NCBI GenBank assembly: GCA_903917235.1
Contig: CAIWZS010000181.1
Coordinates: 1 to 37,362 of the forward strand
DNA from: an uncultured Planctomycetaceae bacterium
Lineage (GTDB): Bacteria; Planctomycetota; Planctomycetia; Pirellulales; UBA1268
Length of the DNA: 37,362 bases
Reading direction: 5' to 3'
The notes under the pieces are model-generated. The model saw only the letters and a program-made list of their open reading frames with translations. It did no database searches and had not been told where the DNA came from. This document shows positions 18,215 through 24,830 of the stretch, one piece after another. Made by a program: the position numbers and the translations under genes. Position 1 is the first letter of the stretch. The number at the start of each line of letters is the position of its first letter.

Positions 18215-19111
18215 ATGGAAGGCTTGGTCCACGGGCAGCGAGTTGCGAGGGGATTCACGCTGATCGAACTGATCGTCGTGATCGCGATCATCGGAACGCT
18301 CGTGGGAATGCTTCTCCCCGCGGTCCAACGGGCCCGCGAGTCGGCCCGCCAGGCGTCGTGTCGCAACAACATGCGGAACATCGGGGTCGCCGTGCTCAAT
18401 CACGAGACCGCCAAACGCGTGTTTCCGATCGGCTGTGACCACGCCACCGGGCTCGATCATGCGTGGTCGTCGTTCATCCTCCCGTACCTCGAGCAGGGAA
18501 ACACCGCCGCCCGCATCGACTACGCGAAGCCGTGGAACGACCAGCCGGCCGGTGGCGTTCCCGGCAATCTCGCCGCCGCCGACACGACGGTGCCGGTGTA
18601 CATCTGCCCGTCAGGGATCGTGAGTTACGCGGGCAAGCAGGACTACTTCGGGATGGCCGGGATCGGTCCGGGAGCCGAGGGCGTGCCATGGACGGGTTAT
18701 GACCCGGGCCCGGCGGCGGTCAAAGTGCCTGAAGAAGAATGGACGACGTGCGGGATGCTCTATCAAACGGACTCGCGGACACCGCGGGGAGTACGGGCGG
18801 CGGCCGTGACCGACGGCCTGAGCCGGACTTTGATGGTGTCGGAGTCGAGCGACCAAGGGGTGCCGGTGAGTGAACTCACTGATCCCAGACAGGCCGCCGG
18901 GTTCGGTCGGTGGGCCACGTCGTCGAGCTACCTCCTCAACAAGCGGGTGGTCAATGACAACCGGGGTGAGCCCTTCTTCAGCAACCATTCCGGCATCATT
19001 TTCGCACTTTTTGCCGACGGCCACGTGGGCATCATCAAGGACGGGGTGGACCCGGCTGCCTTGGTGGCGGTTTCCACGCGAAGTGGCGGCGAAATTCAGT
19101 CAGATCTCTGA
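18215..19111 (+). CDS. DUF1559 pseudopilin-like protein with type IV prepilin N-terminus
   Basis: 298 residues. The class III signal reads ARG|FTLIELIVVIAIIGTLVGMLLPAVQ: cleavage after G13, the conserved Glu at position +5, and a single hydrophobic helix. RARESARQASCRNNMRNIGVAVLNHE follows, which is the start of DUF1559 (SBP_bac_10). The family ends with a (F)ADGHV-type motif, here FALFADGHVGIIKDG. Such proteins are highly expanded in planctomycetes and are thought to be processed by a prepilin peptidase and held at the cell envelope; their role is unknown. ATG 18215 gives a short, basic leader as expected. No pilus assembly genes lie nearby, so it depends on machinery encoded elsewhere. Confidence 0.93.
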   Translation: MEGLVHGQRVARGFTLIELIVVIAIIGTLVGMLLPAVQRARESARQASCRNNMRNIGVAVLNHETAKRVFPIGCDHATGLDHAWSSFILPYLEQGNTAARIDYAKPWNDQPAGGVPGNLAAADTTVPVYICPSGIVSYAGKQDYFGMAGIGPGAEGVPWTGYDPGPAAVKVPEEEWTTCGMLYQTDSRTPRGVRAAAVTDGLSRTLMVSESSDQGVPVSELTDPRQAAGFGRWATSSSYLLNKRVVNDNRGEPFFSNHSGIIFALFADGHVGIIKDGVDPAALVAVSTRSGGEIQSDL

Positions 19112-19135
19112 TTTGTGGGATTCCGATTTTTTTGC

Positions 19136-19164
19136 TTGCACGGGTGGGTCGACGCCGGTAGATT
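19136..19164 (+). promoter_or_regulatory. Candidate sigma70 promoter of the small exported protein
   Basis: TTGCAC and TAGATT (4/6 each) with an ideal 17-bp spacer, in unusually AT-rich sequence just after the pseudopilin gene. It would give a leader of about 150 nt containing a direct repeat TCTCGATACGT at 19250-19260 and 19262-19272. Confidence 0.5.
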
Positions 19165-19311
19165 CCCCAAGTCGCCGAGATTCCGGTCTCGCGATCGTCG
19201 CTTGCGAAAAGAGACGGCAGCGAGACGGTTCAACCGATCACAAGTTCGTTCTCGATACGTTTCTCGATACGTACAGATTCGTGAGTTCTCAAACGAGTCC
19301 TTTCCTTTCCT

Positions 19312-19317
19312 GAGGAG
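19312..19317 (+). promoter_or_regulatory. Shine-Dalgarno GAGGAG for the GTG start at 19325
   Basis: GAGGAG with 7-nt spacing to GTG 19325. It decides the start against a longer in-frame reading that begins at 19115 and lacks a signal peptide at its N-terminus. Confidence 0.8.
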
Positions 19318-19324
19318 CCTTGCT

Positions 19325-19666
19325 GTGGCAATTCGTCGTGTGCTTCTGTCAGTTGCGGCAATGGCCTTGATGGTCGCCGTCGCGTCCCCGGCCATGGCCG
19401 GTGGTGGTGGTGGTGGCTCGAAGTCCAAGGTCAACATCCGCGTCAAGAACTTCACCACTGACCCGGTTGCCGTCGCCGTGGCCAACAAGAACCCGACCCA
19501 ATTCCGCGGTTTGAACCCGGATCAGGTCACGCAGTTCAAGGTCAACAAGGGCGCCTTCGTGGTGAACGATCAGGTCGAGTCGGCCTCGTTCAACACCGGC
19601 AGCCGGAAGACCGTGTACATCGCGATCTCCGACTTCGGTATCGAAGACACGACGACCCGGTTCTGA
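19325..19666 (+). CDS. Small exported protein with poly-Gly mature N-terminus, unknown function
   Basis: 113 residues from a GTG start. A clear Sec signal peptide, MAIRRVLLSVAAMALMVAVA, ends at SPAMA|G after residue 25. The mature protein of about 88 residues opens with six glycines and SKSK, then a beta-rich part: VNIRVKNFTTDPVAVAVANKN, QFKVNKGAFVV, KTVYIAISDFGIED. There are no cysteines and no known catalytic motif. It has its own promoter-like element, a strong Shine-Dalgarno and a strong terminator, and it is richer in AT and Lys/Asn than its neighbours. These features suggest an abundant, independently expressed periplasmic or surface protein. I do not recognise the family. Confidence 0.85.
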   Translation: MAIRRVLLSVAAMALMVAVASPAMAGGGGGGSKSKVNIRVKNFTTDPVAVAVANKNPTQFRGLNPDQVTQFKVNKGAFVVNDQVESASFNTGSRKTVYIAISDFGIEDTTTRF

Positions 19667-19700
19667 TTCGGGACGTCCCCGATCGGGACACGAAGCGAAC

Positions 19701-19754
19701 AAGCCGGTCGGAGCATCAGGGGTGACCCGTGCTCCGGCCGGCTTCTCGCTTTTT
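19701..19754 (+). terminator. Rho-independent terminator after the small exported protein
   Basis: AAGCCGGTCGGAGCA (19701-19715) pairs with TGCTCCGGCCGGCTT (19730-19744) over 15 bp with one U-G wobble. The loop is 14 nt and a T-run follows at 19750-19754. It lies 34 bp after the stop codon and separates this gene from lnt. Confidence 0.85.
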
Positions 19755-19803
19755 GGGTGCCTTTCGGTTGGTCGTTCGTCGGTCGCCCGGTGTCGTTTGT
19801 GTC

Positions 19804-19831
19804 CCCCCGATACGGCAGGTAGAACCGGGGG
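19804..19831 (+). promoter_or_regulatory. Hairpin overlapping the lnt ribosome-binding site
   Basis: CCCCCG (19804-19809) can pair with CGGGGG (19826-19831), which directly abuts ATG 19832 and is the only purine-rich stretch available as a Shine-Dalgarno. It could hide the site; the stem is only 6 bp. Confidence 0.35.
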
Positions 19832-21448
19832 ATGCAGCCCAATCCTGCCCGTTCGACATCGCGACCGATCGGCGCGTCGGTCCCGGTCGCGTTGCTCGCC
19901 TCGGTGTCGCTCGCGGTCATCACCGCCGCGCCCTGGTTGCGGCAGGAACTGGTCGTGTGTGCGATCGGCAGCGTCGTGGCCGGACTGCTGCTCGCCCGGC
20001 ATGTCCGCGGCTGGGTGGGCGAGTCGGCGGCCCTGCTGACGGCGATCCTCTCGCTCTCGATCGCCTTCCACTGGGCGCCCAAGGTGCTCGCCCATGCGAT
20101 GGACACGAGTGATCGGATCGGGCTCGCCTTCACGGTGCCGATCGTGCTCTGGGACGCGCTGCGGCTCGTGGCCCCCTTTTGGTTCGTGGCCCGGTTCGTG
20201 CGGGATCCCCGCGACGCCTGGCTGCCTGCGGCGCTCGTGGCGGTGGTCACGGAGGCCGTCCTGCCGAGTGTGTTTCCCTGGAAGCTCGGCTACACGCTCA
20301 TCGCCTGGCCGGTGACCATCCAGGGCGTCGATGCGTGCGGCCCGGAGTGGTCGACGTTCGTGCTCTTCGCGATCGCGGGCGCGGTGATCGGCGTGCTCGC
20401 CGCGATCCTGATTCGCGTGGGTCGCGGACAGCTGGTCGGGATGGACGCGGATTCCGCAGGCCGCGCGTGGACGCCGACGGGCCTGGCCGCGCTGGCTGTC
20501 GTGGCCGGCAGTCTCGTCCATGGCATGTGGGCGATGGCGTCGTGGAACGCGGCGATCGCGGCGGCTCCGAAGCTGCGCGTGGCGCTCGTGCAGGCCGACC
20601 CGTCCGAGGAGGATGCGATCGAGGACCTGCAGCGACTCACACGCGAGGTGTGCGGTGCCGGTGATGTCGATCTCGTGTGCTGGCCGGAGTGCAGTGGCGG
20701 CTCGTACGAAGACTGCCTCCAGTCGTTCACCGACCAGGATCTGCGCGACCGCTTCTCGCGCGAGCCTCGTCAGGGCGTGCATCCGCTCGAGTCGCCATCC
20801 TGCCCCCTACTCTTCGGCGGCCAGATCTACCGGGGCCTCAAGGAAAAGCCGAAGGAGCTCTTCCAGTCGGCGATCCTCATGGACCGGTCCGAGTCGCTCG
20901 CCGGCACCTACCACAAGCGCCACCTCATGCCCTTCGGCGAATACGTCCCGTGGGCGGAGCAGTTTCCCGAATTGCGGCTCTATTTCCCGATGGCCGAGGA
21001 ATTCAGCGTCGGCCGTGAGGCGACCGTGCTGGCCACCGACGGTCCGGCGCGGCTGGGCGTGCTCCTCTGCTACGAGGACATGGTGTCGCCGGCGGCTTCC
21101 TCGCTCGTGCGCAACTCCGCCAACGTGCTCGTGTCGCTCATCAACGGCTCGTTTTTCACCGAGCCGCTGACGCTCGTGCAGCACCGACTCCTCGCCCAGC
21201 TCCGGGCGGTCGAGAACCGACGCCCCCTCATGCGCTGCGCCGCGACGGGGGAGACGTGCGTCATCTCACCGCTCGGCACGATCGTCGCTCGTCTGCCGCT
21301 GCACGCCACCGACGTGCTCACCGCGGAAGTGCCCCTCGTGGAGACCGTCACGCTGGCGACAAGATTCTGGCCGGCGTTTCCCGCAGCCTGCGGGCTCGCG
21401 CTCGTCACCGTCGGCCTGCGTCGTCGACTGGCCGCCCGTGCGGCGTGA
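19832..21448 (+). CDS. lnt: Apolipoprotein N-acyltransferase
   Basis: 538 residues. The first 240 residues hold several membrane helices (for example VPVALLASVSLAVITAAPW, STFVLFAIAGAVIGVLAAILI, LAALAVVAGSLVHGMWAM). From K247 a nitrilase-type domain follows with the Glu-Lys-Cys triad in place: E286 in VCWPEC, K362 in YHKRHLMPFGEYVPW and C413 in LLCYEDM. The enzyme adds the third acyl chain to the N-terminal Cys of lipoproteins at the periplasmic side of the inner membrane, which supports a diderm envelope. It is preceded by the terminator at 19701-19754, so it starts its own unit. A repeat-filled gap separates it from the glycosyltransferases downstream. Confidence 0.95.
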   Translation: MQPNPARSTSRPIGASVPVALLASVSLAVITAAPWLRQELVVCAIGSVVAGLLLARHVRGWVGESAALLTAILSLSIAFHWAPKVLAHAMDTSDRIGLAFTVPIVLWDALRLVAPFWFVARFVRDPRDAWLPAALVAVVTEAVLPSVFPWKLGYTLIAWPVTIQGVDACGPEWSTFVLFAIAGAVIGVLAAILIRVGRGQLVGMDADSAGRAWTPTGLAALAVVAGSLVHGMWAMASWNAAIAAAPKLRVALVQADPSEEDAIEDLQRLTREVCGAGDVDLVCWPECSGGSYEDCLQSFTDQDLRDRFSREPRQGVHPLESPSCPLLFGGQIYRGLKEKPKELFQSAILMDRSESLAGTYHKRHLMPFGEYVPWAEQFPELRLYFPMAEEFSVGREATVLATDGPARLGVLLCYEDMVSPAASSLVRNSANVLVSLINGSFFTEPLTLVQHRLLAQLRAVENRRPLMRCAATGETCVISPLGTIVARLPLHATDVLTAEVPLVETVTLATRFWPAFPAACGLALVTVGLRRRLAARAA

Positions 21449-21482
21449 GCATCGCCGGCTCGTGCGCGAGTGGGTTTCGGTC

Positions 21483-21803
21483 TGGCACCGGCTCGGCCGA
21501 CCACCCCTTCGCTTCGTCTTCTCTGACTGCTTCGTCCAGACGTCGCGTAACCTCCATGCAGTGTGGCACCGGCTCGGGGCGGCGGCAAAAGTCTCCTCGC
21601 TCGGGCCGCGGCGGCCGCTCGCTCGGGAAGCGTTCGCCGACCACCCCTTCGCCTCGTCTTTTCTGACTGCTTCGTCCAGACGTCGCGTAACCTCCATGTA
21701 GTGTGGGGCCGGCTCAGGGCGGCGGCAAAAGTCTCCTCGCTCGGGCCGCGGCGGCCGGTCGCTCGGGAAGCGTTCGCCGACCACCCCTTCGCCTTGTCCT
21801 TCG
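21483..21803 (+). repeat. Imperfect tandem repeat of a 140-bp unit (about 2.3 copies)
   Basis: Unit 2 spans 21564-21703 (140 bp). Unit 1 (21483-21563) is the same sequence with a 59-bp internal deletion. Unit 3 (from 21704) follows the unit to about 21803, then diverges near the next start codon. The anchor CCACCCCTTC recurs at 21501, 21641 and 21781, exactly 140 bp apart. Units differ by scattered single bases. The block fills the gap between lnt and the GT2 gene and carries nothing else I can recognise. Confidence 0.92.
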
Positions 21804-21813
21804 ACGTGTCCAG

Positions 21814-22809
21814 ATGCACTCTCAGGAACCGGTCGTCTGCCTCGTGATCGTCACGTGCAACTCCACGGACGTGATCGAGCGTTGTCTTGCGTCCGTGGCG
21901 GCGCAGACGCGCCTGCCCGACCGGCTGATCGTCATCGACAACGCCAGCACCGACGGATCGTCGGACGAGACGGAGCGGGTGCTCGAGCATCTGCCGGTGC
22001 TTGCCGTGCGTGCGACGGTGCGCCGTGAGGCACACAACCTCGGGTTCGCCGCCGCGAACAATCGCGCCATCGCATCCACCGATGCCTCGTGGGTGGCGCT
22101 CCTCAATCCGGACGCGTTTCCCGAGCCGTCATGGCTCGAGTCGCTGCTGGCCGCGACGCGGGCACATTCCGACGCAGCCGCCTTCGGGTCGCTCCAGATG
22201 CTCGACGGACGCCCCGACGTCGTCGACGGCTGCGGCGACGTCTACCACGTGAGCGGTCTATCGTGGCGGGCCGGTCATGGGCGTCCGCTGCATCCCGACC
22301 ACCTCGAGGAGCGGGAGGTGTTTTCCGTCTGCGCGGCTGCGGCGCTGTATCGGCGGGACGCCGTGGTCGCGGTGGGCATGTTCGACGAAGACTTCTTCTG
22401 TTACCTCGAGGATGTCGATCTGGGGTTTCGGCTGCGGCTGGCGGGTCATGCCGCGCGGCACGTGCCCTCGGCCGTCGTCCGCCATGTCGGCAGCAGTTCG
22501 AGTGGCGGCCGCCACAGCCCGTTCGCCATTTACCACGGACATCGCAACATGGTCTGGTGCTTCGTGAAAAACATGCCACAGCCGCTTTTCGCCGGCCTGT
22601 TGCTCCCCCATCTGGCCCAGACTATCGTGACTTTCCTGGTGATGTGGCGACGCGGTCGGGCCCACGCGTTCCTGGTGGCCAAGCGGGATGCCCTCGCCGG
22701 GCTTCCAGCGATTCTGCGGAAGCGGACGCACGCGAGACGAGCCGGGCAGTGGCGCGTGGGGTGGCGGCGGATATGGCGGGTGCTCGACGCGGGATGGTGG
22801 CGGGCGTGA
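21814..22809 (+). CDS. Family 2 glycosyltransferase (WbbL/rhamnosyltransferase-like)
   Basis: 331 residues. The GT2 core includes VVCLVIVTCNSTDVIERCLASV (7-28), VIDNASTDGSSDET, NLGFAAANNRAI and the metal-binding LLNPDA. EDFFCYLEDVDLGFRLRLAGH is the ED acceptor motif typical of WbbL-type rhamnosyltransferases. After it come GHRNMVWCFVKNMP and a hydrophobic segment (LLLPHLAQTIVTFLVMW), which suggests membrane attachment. I start it at ATG 21814, where homology begins; the frame is open further upstream through the tandem repeat. It overlaps the next GT2 gene, so the two are probably coupled and work on the same chain. Confidence 0.9.
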   Translation: MHSQEPVVCLVIVTCNSTDVIERCLASVAAQTRLPDRLIVIDNASTDGSSDETERVLEHLPVLAVRATVRREAHNLGFAAANNRAIASTDASWVALLNPDAFPEPSWLESLLAATRAHSDAAAFGSLQMLDGRPDVVDGCGDVYHVSGLSWRAGHGRPLHPDHLEEREVFSVCAAAALYRRDAVVAVGMFDEDFFCYLEDVDLGFRLRLAGHAARHVPSAVVRHVGSSSSGGRHSPFAIYHGHRNMVWCFVKNMPQPLFAGLLLPHLAQTIVTFLVMWRRGRAHAFLVAKRDALAGLPAILRKRTHARRAGQWRVGWRRIWRVLDAGWWRA

Positions 22810-23831
22810 GGCAGCCGGTGCACGAGACTCGTCAATCGTCCGATGCCGAGCTCGCGGCCGCGTCGGTGGTCATCGTGAACTTCAACGCGGGCGACGTGCT
22901 CCGCGAGTGCCTCGAGGCACTGCTGCCGCAGGCACGGCAGGTCGTGGTCGTCGACAACGCCTCCGAGCCGACCGGGTTCGAGGCGGCTGTGGCGCCGTTC
23001 CTGGATCATCCGCGCGTGGTCGTCATCCGGTCTCCGAACAACGTCGGCTTCTCCGCCGGGTGCAACCTCGGCATCGCGGCCGCCACCGAGCCGACGATCC
23101 TCCTGCTCAACCCGGACAGCATCGTGCATCCCGGAGCCGTATCGCGGCTCTGCGAGGTGCTGCACAGTCGGCCGACGGTTGGCATGGTCGGCGGGTTTCT
23201 CGTATCGCCCGATGGGACGGAGCAGGGGGGCGGACGTCGCGCCGTGCCGACACCGTGGCGGTCGGCGGTTCGCGGCTTCGGCCTCTCGCGTCTGGCCCGG
23301 CGGTGGCCCAGGCTCTTCGATGACTTCTATCTCCACCTGCAGCCCCTGCCCCCGGGACCGGTGGTGGTCGAGGCCATCTCCGGTGCGTGCATGGCCGTTC
23401 GCCGGCAGGCGCTCGACGATGTCGGGCTCCTCGACGAGGGCTACTTCCTCCACTGCGAGGACCTCGACCTGTGCATGCGGTTTCGTCAGCGCGGGTGGGA
23501 GATCCTCTTCGTTCCTGACGCCCGCGTGCTGCACCACAAGGGAGTCTGCAGCCACGATCGCCGACTGTTCGTCGAGTGGCACAAGCACCGGGGCATGATG
23601 CGGTTCTATCGAACGCATTTCCGGCACCAGTACCCGGCGGGGCTCATGACGCTCGTCCGGCTCGGTGTCTGGGCACGCTTCGCCGGCATCGCGGCCACGA
23701 TCACGGCCCGCCGGATTCCCGCATGGTGTCGTGGCGGCATCGGACGCCTGGCCTCAGTCGTCCGACCCCGACGCACCCAGGCACCGACCGTCATGACGCG
23801 TGGCGTCACCTCGAGTTCCGTCGCCTCGTAG
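22794..23831 (+). CDS. Family 2 glycosyltransferase (WbbL-like), second of pair
   Basis: 345 residues from ATG 22794. A GTG at 22806, whose last bases overlap the previous stop as GTGA, is an equally plausible start and would shorten it by 4 residues. Motifs: ASVVIVNFNAGDVLRECLEAL, VVVDNASEP, NVGFSAGCNLGIA, LLLNPDS, and YFLHCEDLDLCMRFRQRGWEI. FYRTHFRHQYPAG and a weakly hydrophobic tail follow. It is closely related in plan to the preceding gene, so the pair may add successive rhamnose-like sugars. It ends 15 bp before the epimerase-like gene. Confidence 0.9.
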   Translation: MVAGVRQPVHETRQSSDAELAAASVVIVNFNAGDVLRECLEALLPQARQVVVVDNASEPTGFEAAVAPFLDHPRVVVIRSPNNVGFSAGCNLGIAAATEPTILLLNPDSIVHPGAVSRLCEVLHSRPTVGMVGGFLVSPDGTEQGGGRRAVPTPWRSAVRGFGLSRLARRWPRLFDDFYLHLQPLPPGPVVVEAISGACMAVRRQALDDVGLLDEGYFLHCEDLDLCMRFRQRGWEILFVPDARVLHHKGVCSHDRRLFVEWHKHRGMMRFYRTHFRHQYPAGLMTLVRLGVWARFAGIAATITARRIPAWCRGGIGRLASVVRPRRTQAPTVMTRGVTSSSVAS

Positions 23832-23846
23832 TCCGAGGGAGCAGGC

Positions 23847-24830
23847 GTGCCCAGCGCGGCGATCACGTCGATGACGACGGGGCCTGGAGCGCCGGGTCAT
23901 GCGGATGGGAGCACACTCGAGCCGGTGTCGGTCACGATGATGCCCCCGGCCCCTGACGCGACGGCGCTTCACTCGACCATGCCCGAGACGGGTGCAGGGG
24001 CCCGTGGCTGTGTCGGCGTGCTCGGCATGGGCAGCTTCGTCTCCCGGCCGCTCCTGTCACGCCTCGCGCTGGCCGGGTATGCGTCATGGCCCATTGCCTC
24101 GCGCGCGGCTGCCGCGGACCGCGTGTCTGCGGTCGCCACCCCGGGGGGCATCACCGCGGCGGTCGCCCTGTGTCCGCTCTGGGGGCTCGTCGATCGTCTG
24201 CCGGCTCTCACGGCGCTGGGCATCCGCCGGATCGTGGCGGTGTCCTCGATGAGTCGCCTCACGAAGGCGGCTTCACCCGATCCAGACGAGCGGGCCGTCG
24301 CGGAGCGGCTTGCCGCCGCCGAGGACGCGGTCGCGCGCTGGGCGGAGCGGCACGCGACGCGCGTGACGATTCTGCGGCCGACGCTCGTGTACGACGGCCT
24401 GCACGACCGCAACGTGACCCGGATCGCGGGCTTCGTCCGCCGCTGGAGGTTTTTTCCTCTCGTCGGTGCGGGATGCGGCCTCCGGCAGCCGCTGCACGCC
24501 GACGACCTCGCGGCCGCCTGCGTCGCGGCCCTCGACGCCCCGTCGCCCCGGCCGTGCTACGACGTTGCCGGCGGTGAGACACTCACCTACCGCGAGATGG
24601 TCTCACGCATCTTCGTGGCGGTCGGCAGGCGTCCACAATTCGTGGAGGTGCCGCGGGTGCTCGTGCGTGCCGCGCTCCCCATGCTCGGGCTCCTGCCGGG
24701 CTTCCGCGGCGTTTCGGTCGCGGCCTTCGACCGCATGAACGAGCCACTCGTCGCCGACAACGCGGCGGCCGTCGCCGATCTGGGGTTCGCTCCGCGGCCG
24801 TTCAATCCCCGGTCGGGAAGCCCGCCATGA
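23847..24830 (+). CDS. NAD(P)-binding epimerase/NmrA-like short-chain protein
   Basis: 327 residues. The Rossmann strand GCVGVLGMGSFVSRPLLSRL begins near residue 54. The later LRPTLVYDGLHDRNV and PLHADDLAAACVAALD segments are typical of atypical SDRs such as complex I NDUFA9-like proteins and UDP-sugar epimerases. VAVSSMSR occupies the catalytic Ser strand, but no YxxxK is evident, so activity may be absent or altered. GTG 23847 has GAGGGAGCAGG upstream. The first 50 residues are low in complexity, so a start near ATG 23979 is possible. The stop overlaps the next ATG (ATGA), which ties it to the O-antigen ligase gene. Confidence 0.75.
   Translation: MPSAAITSMTTGPGAPGHADGSTLEPVSVTMMPPAPDATALHSTMPETGAGARGCVGVLGMGSFVSRPLLSRLALAGYASWPIASRAAAADRVSAVATPGGITAAVALCPLWGLVDRLPALTALGIRRIVAVSSMSRLTKAASPDPDERAVAERLAAAEDAVARWAERHATRVTILRPTLVYDGLHDRNVTRIAGFVRRWRFFPLVGAGCGLRQPLHADDLAAACVAALDAPSPRPCYDVAGGETLTYREMVSRIFVAVGRRPQFVEVPRVLVRAALPMLGLLPGFRGVSVAAFDRMNEPLVADNAAAVADLGFAPRPFNPRSGSPP

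Noticed and set aside
17925-18263. Possible small ORF starting near the pseudopilin promoter
   Set aside because: No ribosome-binding site, no recognisable domain, and it overlaps the pseudopilin start in another frame; better read as leader.
19115-19324. N-terminal extension of the small exported protein
   Set aside because: The extension is basic and featureless and would bury the signal peptide; GAGGAG points to GTG 19325.
21266-21784. Minus-strand ORFs with repeated peptide blocks
   Set aside because: The peptide repetition is only the translation of the 140-bp DNA repeat; no start signals or homology.
21483-21803. CRISPR array
   Set aside because: Units are 140 bp long and contiguous, with no unique spacers and no cas genes.
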